A DNA stretch of 64,000 bases from Clostridium sp. 1001271B_151109_B4 (GTDB lineage: Bacteria; Bacillota; Clostridia; Clostridiales; Clostridiaceae), in NCBI RefSeq assembly GCF_015670405.1, contig NZ_JADPBQ010000010.1, forward strand, positions 1 to 64,000, given 5' to 3'. Shown one piece after another: positions 52,970-61,507 of the stretch. A program made the position numbers and the translations under genes. Position 1 is the stretch's first letter, and each line of letters begins with the position of its first letter. Under the pieces are notes generated by a model that saw nothing but the letters and a program-made list of their open reading frames with translations, searched no databases and was not told the DNA's origin.

Positions 52970-53551
52970 TCAAATAATATTAAAATAATTACATATAATT
53001 TTTATACCAATAGCTAAAAGAATAATTCCCCCACAAATATCTATTTGTTTTTTATATTTGTTACCCATACAGTATCCAACCCATAACCCAATAGCAACTA
53101 ATATGCTTGTTACTATAAATAAAATTAATATATTACTTATAATTTCTGTTCTTAATAAGCCAAATCCTATTCCTAAAATAAATGCATCTATACTTGTAGC
53201 TAGTGCCAATCCTACACTGCCTTTATACCCAAAAAACTCCTCTCTCCTTTCATTATATTTATTATCCTTAAATGCATTTCGAAAAAATTTTATACCTAAA
53301 TAAAATAATATAATCGCTGAAAACCATTGATTTATTGATATAATTTTTTCATTATTTATATTTAACATAGGGTATAATGCAATAATCATTCCAGCCGCCA
53401 ACATAATTGTTTGAATTACTCCAAATATTATCCCAACTAATATTGCTGTTGATTTTTTTAAATTACCCTGTGTAGATCCCTTACATACTGCTATAGTAAA
53501 TGCATCTAATGATAGTCCTACAGAAACTATAATGACTTCCCATAATCCCAT
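52970..53551 (-). CDS. mntP: MntP-type manganese efflux pump
   Basis: A 193-residue membrane protein with six helices of the MntP family. Characteristic acidic motifs lie in SVGLSLDAFTIAVCKG (first helix) and ALATSIDAFILGIGFG (fourth helix), each with the Asp needed for Mn binding. It exports excess Mn(II). The radical SAM gene starts 17 bp downstream, so they probably share a transcript. GAGGAGGG precedes the ATG at 53549-53551. I looked for a yybP-ykoY manganese riboswitch upstream and did not see one. Confidence 0.9.
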   Translation of the reverse strand: MGLWEVIIVSVGLSLDAFTIAVCKGSTQGNLKKSTAILVGIIFGVIQTIMLAAGMIIALYPMLNINNEKIISINQWFSAIILFYLGIKFFRNAFKDNKYNERREEFFGYKGSVGLALATSIDAFILGIGFGLLRTEIISNILILFIVTSILVAIGLWVGYCMGNKYKKQIDICGGIILLAIGIKIICNYFNII

Positions 53552-53713
53552 TCATCTAATTCCCTCCTCATATTTCTTATTTTAGACTTATCATCCAAAT
53601 AAAGGAATCTATAATATCGCTCATTTGTATTTATAAATAAACAATAATAATAATTTGTAATTTTTGATATACAAACATTACAAAATGTATATTAAAAAAG
53701 CATATTAAAAATT

Positions 53714-53752
53714 AATAGACCACTCAGTGCATTAACTATACCTGAGCGGTCC
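53714..53752 (-). terminator. Terminator of the TetR-family gene
   Basis: GGACCGCTCAG and CTGAGTGGTCT pair on the minus strand, followed by ATTAATTTTT, 17 bp after the stop. Confidence 0.85.
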
Positions 53753-53768
53753 ATCTCTTAAAATTACA

Positions 53769-54332
53769 TTATTCATTTAAATCATTGACTATATCATCTA
53801 ATGAATTTGTTACTAATACTTTATACTTATTAGATAATTCCTTTGCTGAAATACTTATTCCCTCTTCTATCCATCTTTTAATTATAAATGTTAACCCTCG
53901 TGAATAGTATTCTGCAATATCATCTACCGGAAATTTTTCATTTTTTTCATTATTGGTTCCATATTGCTCAAACAACTTTTTAAACATTTTAACTAAATTA
54001 TTATTAATAATTTCTTCAAAAGAATTTTGTCCTGTTACTTTAACTGCTTGTAAGTAAAAGCTCTTATTATTTTCTATTCTTGAAAACATATAATGTATAG
54101 CTTCATAAGGCATTTTGCTTTCTATTAACATTTCGCTTCCTTTAAATATATCCTCATAGCAAATTTCCTCTAAAACTTCATACTTATCTGCATAATGATT
54201 ATAAAATGTTGGTCTTATAAATCCCGCACCATCAGTTATCATCTTAATGGTTATCTTATCAAAATTATGCTTCAGTATTAAATTTTTAAAACTCTCTTGC
54301 AATGCTGTATGCACATCTTTTCTATTATTCAT
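53769..54332 (-). CDS. TetR/AcrR-family regulator
   Basis: A 187-residue repressor-type protein. The N-terminal helix-turn-helix has NFDKITIKMITDGAGFIRPT and FYNHYADKYEVLEEIC, with a helical ligand-binding half after that. The N-terminal layout resembles DhaS-like regulators. AGGTGAATT precedes the ATG. It is on the same strand as mntP, 217 bp upstream, with a terminator between, so it is monocistronic. Its target is unknown; neighbours include mntP and a degraded GGDEF gene. Confidence 0.88.
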   Translation of the reverse strand: MNNRKDVHTALQESFKNLILKHNFDKITIKMITDGAGFIRPTFYNHYADKYEVLEEICYEDIFKGSEMLIESKMPYEAIHYMFSRIENNKSFYLQAVKVTGQNSFEEIINNNLVKMFKKLFEQYGTNNEKNEKFPVDDIAEYYSRGLTFIIKRWIEEGISISAKELSNKYKVLVTNSLDDIVNDLNE

Positions 54333-54570
54333 AATTCACCTACAAACTGCCTTATATTTAAAGTAAATAACTTCATTTCACAAATTTGAAATCATAATTT
54401 TCTAATTAAAGATAAGATTATACAGATTGAATTATACCATATTTTGTAATATTATACTATCTATTTAACCTGTTTCTATCTTTATTATATAAACTACTAT
54501 AATAATATAAAAAAACTCCTAATATTATTACTATTTATTAATATTGATTATCCTTATCTTTTATAAATAT

Positions 54571-54607
54571 AAAAATGAACATAATATTACTACTATGTTC
54601 ATTTTTA
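54571..54607. terminator. Hairpin with T-runs after the GGDEF remnant
   Basis: AAAATGAACATA and TATGTTCATTTT pair around 11 nt, with U-runs on both sides. It probably ends the sulfatase/maturase operon now that the GGDEF gene is broken. The stretch 54333-54570 shows no gene. Confidence 0.7.
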
Positions 54608-54625
54608 TATTTGCTATATATTTTT

Positions 54626-54866
54626 TTATTTTCTTTTTACAATCATATATTTTTTATCAGCTTCTATACATATATCAATTAAAGAAGTTTTATCACCAAT
54701 ATATCTATTAAAATATCTACATTAACAATTCATTCCTTGATAAGCTCAATCATTACTTCTATTCCTTGCCTATTAAAATATCTACATTAACAATTCATCC
54801 CCTATATGATGCCCTAAATTATCATTAACATATTTAAGATTATTTAAATCAAGTGAAATTATTATA
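54626..54866 (-). pseudogene. Remnant of a GGDEF (diguanylate cyclase) domain gene
   Basis: Directly after the maturase stop, the minus strand encodes IISLDLNNLKYVNDNLGHHI-GDELLM and then a stop, a clear GGDEF-domain core (substrate-binding aspartate and asparagine, then a GGDEF-like turn). Further on, in another frame, is RYIGDKTSLIDICIEADKKY, matching the domain's C-terminal end. Between them are stops and a 29-bp duplication. The rest of the gene, including its start, is gone, so the remnant is non-functional. The maturase insertion or a deletion may have destroyed it. Confidence 0.75.
54705..54798. repeat. 29-bp direct repeat inside the GGDEF remnant
   Basis: CTATTAAAATATCTACATTA followed by ACAATTCAT occurs at 54705-54733 and again at 54770-54798, 65 bp apart. 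A local duplication is the likely cause of the frame breaks. Confidence 0.85.
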
Positions 54867-55979
54867 TTATTTCAAGCATTGGATTGCTATTTTTTTTATA
54901 TCTGGTAAGCATTCATCAAAAAACATCTTATATGCTTCACAGAAATAATTAATCCCTTCTTCCTCACAAAACTGTTCTCTATGTCTGCGACATCCACCTC
55001 TACAAATCCTAAAATAATCACATCTTTTACATCTTTCTGCATGATTATAAGATTGCTCAACAAACTTTATTATTCCCCGTTTATAATTAATGTCATCAAA
55101 ATCATTAATGAGGAAATTTCCTAATTTATACGAATCCAAGGCATAAAAATCACAAGGGTACACACTACCATCAGCCTCCACTATAGTTTGGAAACTACAA
55201 CTTCCTCTCTGTTCACATGATTCTATTTGGGCCCCAATAAGAATTCCTATATAATTTTCAAACTGTCTTATATATGGTTGAGTACCTTGATACAAGTCCC
55301 TTTTCCACAACTTAAACAACTCTATCAAAAACTTACCGTATACTTTTGGTGTAAGCGAATATTCTTTTTTTACTTTATTTACTCCTATTGGATCTAAGCA
55401 AGCAATATACTGTTGCCATATAAATCCTTGCTTTTTATAAAATTCATAAATCTTGTGAATTTCTTGAGCTGTACTGCTGTTAACTACTGTTAAAATATTA
55501 AATTCTATATTTGCATTTTTAAGCAAATTAGCTGCATTCATTGCATTTTCAAAAGTTCCTAGTCCAGAATAATCCTTCCTATATAAATCATGTGTTGATT
55601 TAATTCCATCAATAGATAATCCTACAAGAAACTTATTTTTAGATAAAAAGTCACACCACTCCTTGTTCAATAAATACCCATTCGTCTGAATGGAATGACT
55701 GATTTCTATATTATTTACATTATAGCGCTTCTCGTATTCTAACCATTTTTCAAAGAAAGAAATTCCCGCTAATGTTGGTTCTCCTCCTTGAAATAAATAT
55801 TTACAATGGCCAGTTGCAAAAGATAATGTTTTTTGTACTACCTTATCAATTACTTCATCATCCATAATTTTCAAGCATGGAGATTCTCTATTTTGTATTT
55901 CATCTGAATAAAAACAATAATCACACCTTATGTTACATAATCCTGATGCTGGCTTAATCATAACCGTAATATTGGGCAT
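54867..55979 (-). CDS. Anaerobic sulfatase-maturating enzyme (anSME)
   Basis: A 370-residue radical SAM/SPASM enzyme that oxidises the active-site cysteine (or serine) of sulfatases to formylglycine without oxygen. The radical SAM motif is CNIRCDYC (residues about 15-22, in MIKPASGLCNIRC), followed by FQGGEPTLAG. The C-terminal SPASM cysteines include VEADGSVYPCDFYALD and CKRCDYFRICRGGC. It looks very like the characterised Clostridium perfringens enzyme. GAAGGAGAG precedes the ATG. It is the last gene of the sulfatase operon, 231 bp after the transporter. Confidence 0.93.
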   Translation of the reverse strand: MPNITVMIKPASGLCNIRCDYCFYSDEIQNRESPCLKIMDDEVIDKVVQKTLSFATGHCKYLFQGGEPTLAGISFFEKWLEYEKRYNVNNIEISHSIQTNGYLLNKEWCDFLSKNKFLVGLSIDGIKSTHDLYRKDYSGLGTFENAMNAANLLKNANIEFNILTVVNSSTAQEIHKIYEFYKKQGFIWQQYIACLDPIGVNKVKKEYSLTPKVYGKFLIELFKLWKRDLYQGTQPYIRQFENYIGILIGAQIESCEQRGSCSFQTIVEADGSVYPCDFYALDSYKLGNFLINDFDDINYKRGIIKFVEQSYNHAERCKRCDYFRICRGGCRRHREQFCEEEGINYFCEAYKMFFDECLPDIKKIAIQCLK

Positions 55980-56210
55980 CTTTCTCTCCTTCCGCTTTTT
56001 CTATTTTTTATTAATTAATTATTCTAAAATTCAATTATAAAACTTATACATAATAATTTAGATCACAAAACTTACACTTAACTAAATTAGTACAAATAAA
56101 TTTTCAATATATCACCATTAGCATACTTGTCGCTTTAAAATTAATAAAGGATGATGAATAAATATAGGTCTTTGTCATAATACAATTGTTCAAATATATT
56201 AAAACTACAC

Positions 56211-57566
56211 CTAAATATTTGATCTTAAACGTTCATTTTCTTTCTCAACATCTAATTTCATCAGCATAATTGCAATAATAATATTGATACCCATAGGTAT
56301 CCAAAGATACATAATATAAAGCATATTAATACATGATTGACTTTGAACTGCTAAAGAACCATCAAATCCACTATATGCAAGTAACCATCCTGCAATGGCA
56401 GTTCCAATTCCGCCTCCAATTTTCAATCCGAAAGAAGTACAAGAATACATAGAGCCATCTATTCTCTTATGTGTTTTCAGATATGTATACTCTGAACATT
56501 GTACAATAAGTGAATTTAAACCTCCCTGAAAAGCACTCATACCAAAGGCAGCAACTCCCGTAAATAATAACATCAATGGTAAGCTGCCAATATATCCTGC
56601 TACTACAACAAGTATACGCCCAATAGCCGCAATTATATATCCCGTTGCATTTACCTTGTACTGCCCCTTCATTTTTGCTACAATCATAGGCGTAATTGAT
56701 AAACCAATGATAATAGGAATATTAATTGCCCAAGAGAATACACCAAATAATTTTTCACTTCCCAAAACATATGTCATATAGTAAATACCCATATTAATCA
56801 TTGCATTATAGATTTGTCGTAATATATCAACAACTAAAATAATAATATAATATTTATTTGAGACTAATAATTTAACAATTTCGATAAAACTATAATGTTC
56901 TTCTGACTTTTGAAGAGTTGTATCGTAAAGTTCTTCAGCAGGTAATTCTTTTACTGAAAAAACAGAAATTGTGTTTACAATTAATCCAACAATTGCATAA
57001 ATAATGGCAACTGTTCTCCATCCAATGGCACCTCCGCCAAATACCTCTACCATACTAACTGTAATCGTTTGAATTATAAGGCTTGTAGCAAATGCAAATA
57101 TAAATCTTATAGAGCCCATTTCTACTCTTTCTTTACTATTTCTAGTTATAAAAGCTGTCAACGTAGAATATGCAATATTATTTGCCGTATAAAATACTGC
57201 ATGCAATAGGATATATGAAATAAAGAACCAAGCATATTTTGCAAACTCTCCTAATTCAACTGGAATTGCAAAAAGAGCAACTAACATAATTGCGCATCCA
57301 ATAAATGCGCCTAACATCCACGGCCTTGCTTTTCCAAACTTAGTGTTTGTCCTATCAATCATAACTCCAAAAAATAAATCAGTTATTCCATCAAATAGTT
57401 TTGAAACAGCAATTAAACTACCAATAATACCAGCATTTAACCCAATACTATTAGTCAGATAAATCATAACAAAAGATGATACAAAAGCAAAAACTAAATT
57501 TCCTGCAATGTCTCCTGAACCATATCCAACCTTATTGTACCATTTTAAATATCTTTTCTCGCTCAT
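56211..57566 (-). CDS. GPH-family (MFS_2) sugar:cation symporter
   Basis: A 451-residue membrane transporter with twelve helices of the glycoside-pentoside-hexuronide family. The signature DGITDLFFGVMIDRTNTKFG follows the second helix, and KARPWMLGAF comes next. I start at ATG 57564-57566, preceded by GAGGGGAAGAG. It lies 32 bp after the sulfatase gene (TTG start at 59086). GPH proteins import oligosaccharides with Na+ or H+. Here the sulfatase has no signal peptide, so this carrier probably brings in the sulfated sugar for cytoplasmic desulfation. Confidence 0.9.
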   Translation of the reverse strand: MSEKRYLKWYNKVGYGSGDIAGNLVFAFVSSFVMIYLTNSIGLNAGIIGSLIAVSKLFDGITDLFFGVMIDRTNTKFGKARPWMLGAFIGCAIMLVALFAIPVELGEFAKYAWFFISYILLHAVFYTANNIAYSTLTAFITRNSKERVEMGSIRFIFAFATSLIIQTITVSMVEVFGGGAIGWRTVAIIYAIVGLIVNTISVFSVKELPAEELYDTTLQKSEEHYSFIEIVKLLVSNKYYIIILVVDILRQIYNAMINMGIYYMTYVLGSEKLFGVFSWAINIPIIIGLSITPMIVAKMKGQYKVNATGYIIAAIGRILVVVAGYIGSLPLMLLFTGVAAFGMSAFQGGLNSLIVQCSEYTYLKTHKRIDGSMYSCTSFGLKIGGGIGTAIAGWLLAYSGFDGSLAVQSQSCINMLYIMYLWIPMGINIIIAIMLMKLDVEKENERLRSNI

Positions 57567-57598
57567 TTTCTCTTCCCCTCTCACTTTTCTCTTCACCC

Positions 57599-59086
57599 TT
57601 AATTCTTTTGTCTTACTGCACTCTTCATTGGTAATCCTGTATCATAATCTAATTGTCTAGGCTCATACTCTTCATTTTCACGTTGTCTAGTATAACCTTC
57701 ATTATCCCACATAGGAGTTATATTTTTTCTCCAAGGTCGCATCAACCATTGATATCCCCTATACAAATCACGTGTTTCATTCATATGATTAATTAGAATA
57801 TCATGTAATTCATTTCGTTCCTTCTCATATGATTCATCCATGATTAAGTTATTTATTTCATAAGGATCATTATCCAAATCATAGAATTCATCCGTATCTA
57901 ATAAATGAATTACTAATTTATATTTTTTGCTAATCGCAGCTCTCATTATCTGTAAGCCACCAAATCCGTCATGATCTACCTCATAACGAGTAAATTCTGT
58001 AAAAACAACATCATTTATTTTTTCAGATGGATTATAGATTTGCTTCAACATACTCTTTCCTTCAAGTAACTTTGGAATAGGTAGTCCAAAGTAATCCATT
58101 ATTGTAGGTGCTATATCAATGTGAGAAGCTGCCTCCTCGCATACGCATCCCTTTACCCCTCCCTTTATAATCAAAGGAATATTGGCAACTTCTTTGTAAG
58201 CTGTAGCATTTTTTGAAAATAACCTATGCGCTCCCAGCATATCTCCATGATCAGAAGTAAATATAACTAAAGCATTTGGTAGAATTTGATTAATGACCTC
58301 TAGAACTCGCCCAATTTCATAATCTACAAAAGAATTAGAACCTAAAAATAAAGATAATCCCTTAGAAGGCTTATTAATTTCCTCCTCGGTTGCATTGAGA
58401 TTATTTCCAGCCCATACTTGCTGCATGAAAGGTTTTTTAGATAAATCATCTTGAAAACTTGGACAACTATCAAATTTGAATCCATCATACATTGTATTGT
58501 ATGGTGCTGGACATAAAGATGGACCATGTGGCTCATCATAAGAAACAGTTAGGAAAAAATCTTGATCCTTAAATTCATTCAAAAATTTAATTGCTCTATC
58601 TGAACATTTATGAGCATATGTAAAATCCTCAGAAAATCCTTCTTCATAAGCTGTTTCTGGATTTCTAGATTTTACTCTTTTTTCTTCTGTCAATTCCTCC
58701 AAATAGCATTTCATATCATACCAATAATCTTGATTCCACCCTTCCGGGCAAACTCCCAAACCAAAATAATCACCACCATCTAAATGCCATTTACCAATAT
58801 AACCACAATTGATTCCATTGTCTGTAAGTCTCTCACCAATTGTCTTTACATTAGCACCCATTGCAATGCTATTAGCTACCATCCCATTCGTATGTGGAAA
58901 TGTTCCAGTAAAAATTGCACTTCTCGCTGGCCCACATACTGGTTGACATGAATATGCATTTTCATATCTTATGCCTTCATATGCTAACTTATCTAAATAT
59001 GGAGTATTCATGTCTGAATTTCCATAGCACCCTATCATATCTTTTCTTGTTGTGTCAGTCATAAAAAAAACTACTTGTCTTTTCAA
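57599..59086 (-). CDS. Cysteine-type sulfatase, cytoplasmic
   Basis: A 495-residue sulfatase of the alkaline phosphatase superfamily. The formylglycine motif is CGPAR with the modified cysteine at residue 51 (in SCQPVCGPARSAIF), preceded by the metal-site MTDTTRKDMIGCYG. KWHLDGGDYF, DEPHGPSLCP and TSDHGDMLGAH carry further metal and catalytic residues. I start at TTG 59084-59086, 8 nt after AAAGGAG; the ATG 18 bp earlier overlaps that site and has none of its own. No signal peptide is present, so it acts in the cytoplasm. It is the first gene of an operon with the GPH symporter and anSME. Arylsulfatase, choline sulfatase or a glycan sulfatase are all possible; the context favours a sulfated sugar. 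Confidence 0.93.
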   Translation of the reverse strand: MKRQVVFFMTDTTRKDMIGCYGNSDMNTPYLDKLAYEGIRYENAYSCQPVCGPARSAIFTGTFPHTNGMVANSIAMGANVKTIGERLTDNGINCGYIGKWHLDGGDYFGLGVCPEGWNQDYWYDMKCYLEELTEEKRVKSRNPETAYEEGFSEDFTYAHKCSDRAIKFLNEFKDQDFFLTVSYDEPHGPSLCPAPYNTMYDGFKFDSCPSFQDDLSKKPFMQQVWAGNNLNATEEEINKPSKGLSLFLGSNSFVDYEIGRVLEVINQILPNALVIFTSDHGDMLGAHRLFSKNATAYKEVANIPLIIKGGVKGCVCEEAASHIDIAPTIMDYFGLPIPKLLEGKSMLKQIYNPSEKINDVVFTEFTRYEVDHDGFGGLQIMRAAISKKYKLVIHLLDTDEFYDLDNDPYEINNLIMDESYEKERNELHDILINHMNETRDLYRGYQWLMRPWRKNITPMWDNEGYTRQRENEEYEPRQLDYDTGLPMKSAVRQKN

Positions 59087-59100
59087 ATTTATTTCTCCTT

Positions 59101-59191
59101 TCATAATTTAACAATTTTCATAATTTAACAATACATATTTTCTTTTTTTTATAACCTTATTATAATTAAGACACATAGAGGAATCCTATAT
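59101..59191. promoter_or_regulatory. Divergent control region of the sulfatase operon and araC
   Basis: Two direct repeats of TCATAATTTAACAAT (59101-59115 and 59118-59132) lie next to the sulfatase start. ATAGAGGAATCCTAT (about 59176-59190) is a near-palindrome. A minus-strand TATAAT (around 59160) has no good -35, consistent with AraC-dependent activation. Confidence 0.5.
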
Positions 59192-59263
59192 AAGAAATTG
59201 TTTTCATTATGGATGATTCTGCTTTTCTATGTTATGGTATTTTAATAAAAGGAGGAGAATTAT

Positions 59264-60133
59264 ATGATTAATATTTCCGGGCATTTAAGAAATCAACGAA
59301 GAATCATTGGATACAATGATGATACTACTGCGTTAATGGTAAACTGTTGTGGTGAACAAATTTTTAAAACTAAAGATTATTATCAGAATCGATCTAATGG
59401 TAGGCTAGACTATCAGATCATATATGTATACAAAGGATCAGGGCATTATTTATTAGATAATGAATGGAAGTCATTATCCCATGGTAATATTATCCTATTT
59501 AAACCACTAGAACCTCAAGTATATTCCTACTATGCTAAAGAGCACCCAGAAATATACTGGATTCATTTTACTGGGAGGGAATGTGAATCTCTTATTAACA
59601 AATTTGAAATTAAAAATTGTTATATAGGTGAAAATTTACTGTTAAAGCATCTATTTCAAACAATTATTACAGAGCTTCAGCTTAAAAAAACTCATTATGA
59701 AGATATCGTAGTAAGTAATTTATATTCTATATTTGCTATGATTTCTAGGTTGTTTCACTCACCCCTTTTAACTACTGAAAATGATTTTTCAATAGATAGA
59801 CTTATAATTCAACTTAATCAAAAATATATGGAGCCATGGACTATTTCATCAATGTCTGACTATTGTAAATTAAGTGAGGGGTATTTCGCACATAAATTCA
59901 AAAAACAAATTGGTATTTCTCCTATGAATTATTTAAATGAACTTCGAATTGAAAAATCTAAGGAACTTCTTGAAGAAGGAACCATGAATATTTCAACTAT
60001 ATCCTCTATAGTAGGTTTTCAAGATTCGCTGTATTTCAGTAAAGTTTTTAAAAAGTTAACAGGTATACCACCAAGTAAATTTAAAAAATACCTCTTAGAA
60101 TCACGTACACCTGAATGGTATTCTGTTACATAA
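59264..60133 (+). CDS. AraC-family regulator of the sulfatase operon
   Basis: A 289-residue protein with an N-terminal cupin-type ligand domain (about 1-150, RLDYQIIYVYKGSGHYLLDN and HGNIILFKPLEPQVYSYYAK) and a C-terminal pair of helix-turn-helices (TISSMSDYCKLSEGYFAHKF and NISTISSIVGFQDSLYFSKV). AAAGGAGGAG precedes the ATG. It is divergent from the sulfatase gene with 177 bp between starts, the usual arrangement for a local activator. The likely inducer is the imported or desulfated sugar. Confidence 0.92.
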   Translation: MINISGHLRNQRRIIGYNDDTTALMVNCCGEQIFKTKDYYQNRSNGRLDYQIIYVYKGSGHYLLDNEWKSLSHGNIILFKPLEPQVYSYYAKEHPEIYWIHFTGRECESLINKFEIKNCYIGENLLLKHLFQTIITELQLKKTHYEDIVVSNLYSIFAMISRLFHSPLLTTENDFSIDRLIIQLNQKYMEPWTISSMSDYCKLSEGYFAHKFKKQIGISPMNYLNELRIEKSKELLEEGTMNISTISSIVGFQDSLYFSKVFKKLTGIPPSKFKKYLLESRTPEWYSVT

Positions 60134-60253
60134 TTACTTAAAAAAGCAGAATTATACATATAAGAATCATTAAAGGCTATAGCTTAAAAACTTTACATTG
60201 CTATACTCATAAGTAGATTTTAATTAATAAAAATAGAAAGTGAGGTAGCAAAA

Positions 60254-61042
60254 ATGGTATATCTTATCATTATTTGTGTATGTACGCTGTCATCAATCAT
60301 TGGTTCGATATGTGGAATTGGCGGCGGAGTTATAATAAAGCCTGTACTAGATGCTGTTGGAATAATGCCTGTCAAAACAGCTTCCTTTTTATCAGGTTGT
60401 ACAGTTTTATCTATGTCAATAGTTTCATTAAGTAAAAATATTAAAAGCAATAATAATTTTACTTTTAACAAATTGTTTGCAACTATTTTAGCATTAGGTA
60501 GTGTTATTGGTGGGCTAATAGGTAAGTCATTATTTCAAAATATATTAAAAATATTTCCTGATAGTGATAAAATCGGAGCAATTCAGGCAGGTATTTTATT
60601 AATAATTACATTAGGAACATTAATATACACAATTTATAAATATAAGATTCATACCCATAATATTAAAAACAAGCTAATAGTATTTCTTATTGGGCTAATC
60701 TTAGGTATTATGTCTTCTTTCCTTGGAATTGGAGGCGGACCAATTAATTTGATAGTACTATTCTATTTTTTTTCAATGACTACTAGTGAAGCCACAATGT
60801 ATTCCATATATGTTATTATGCTTTCTCAAATATCTAGTCTCGCATCAGCAATAATAACTCGTAATATTCCCTATTTTGATATCACTATTTTGTTACTAAT
60901 GATATCCTGTGGAGTATTAGGTGGATTTATTGGTAATGTGTTGAGCAGAAAAATTAATAATAAAAATGTAGATAAATTATTTATTATCGCAATTCTATTA
61001 ATAATATGCATTAATATTTATAATATTTTTAGATATATTTAA
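60254..61042 (+). CDS. TauE/SafE-family exporter
   Basis: A 262-residue membrane protein of the TauE/SafE family with about eight helices and two internal repeats, each carrying a GIGGG motif (SICGIGGGVIIKPVL and SFLGIGGGPINLIVLF). Family members export sulfite or organosulfonates. GTGAGGTAGC precedes the ATG. It lies 120 bp after the araC gene on the same strand and beside the sulfatase operon, so it may remove sulfate or sulfite made by desulfation. The anion is inferred from context. Confidence 0.88.
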   Translation: MVYLIIICVCTLSSIIGSICGIGGGVIIKPVLDAVGIMPVKTASFLSGCTVLSMSIVSLSKNIKSNNNFTFNKLFATILALGSVIGGLIGKSLFQNILKIFPDSDKIGAIQAGILLIITLGTLIYTIYKYKIHTHNIKNKLIVFLIGLILGIMSSFLGIGGGPINLIVLFYFFSMTTSEATMYSIYVIMLSQISSLASAIITRNIPYFDITILLLMISCGVLGGFIGNVLSRKINNKNVDKLFIIAILLIICINIYNIFRYI

Positions 61043-61078
61043 ATCAGGGGCACCTATTTGACTGGTTCCCCTGATTAT
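61043..61078 (+). terminator. Terminator of the TauE/SafE gene
   Basis: AATCAGGGG-ACC and GGT-CCCCTGATT form a stem directly after the stop, followed by ATTACTTATTTTC. Confidence 0.75.
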
Positions 61079-61145
61079 TACTTATTTTCATATAATTAAT
61101 TACTTAATTTTAATTCGATATTTATCCTATTACTTATAACATAGC

Positions 61146-61507
61146 AAAGCTACATTCTCAGCAGTAGGCTGTTTCAAATCACTTACTTCGATCGCTCTTT
61201 GACATCCTGTGCATGGAACGTGCTAGATACTTCTCTTCGTCACTATCGTTCCTTGACAAGTAAAGCTACATTCTCAGCAGTGGGCTGTTTCAAATCACTT
61301 ACTTCGATCGTTCTTTGACATCCTATGCATGGAACGTACTAGATACTTCTCTTCGTCACTATCTTTCCTTGACAAGTAAAGCTACGTTCTCAGCAGTAGG
61401 ATGAACAAATCGTTCCTTTTAGTCACTCTTTGACATCCCTTGCATGGAACGTGCTAGATACTTCTCTTCATCACTATCGTTCTTTGACAAGTAAAGCTAC
61501 GTTCTCA
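61146..61507. repeat. 116-bp tandem repeat extending from the 3' end of rlmD
   Basis: Units start with AAAGCTAC at 61146, 61262, 61378 and 61493 (period 116, 116, 115). The fourth is partial. The start of each unit repeats the last coding bases of rlmD ([10 protein letters not shown]-stop on the minus strand). The first two units are closely alike; the third diverges in its middle. No other gene is seen in 61079-61473. Confidence 0.85.

Noticed and set aside
53552-53768. yybP-ykoY manganese riboswitch upstream of mntP
   Set aside because: I looked for the paired-hairpin signature and did not find it; only the TetR terminator and AT-rich spacer are present.
61146-61507. CRISPR array
   Set aside because: The 116-bp units are repeated almost whole, without short conserved repeats and unique spacers, and carry coding sequence of rlmD.
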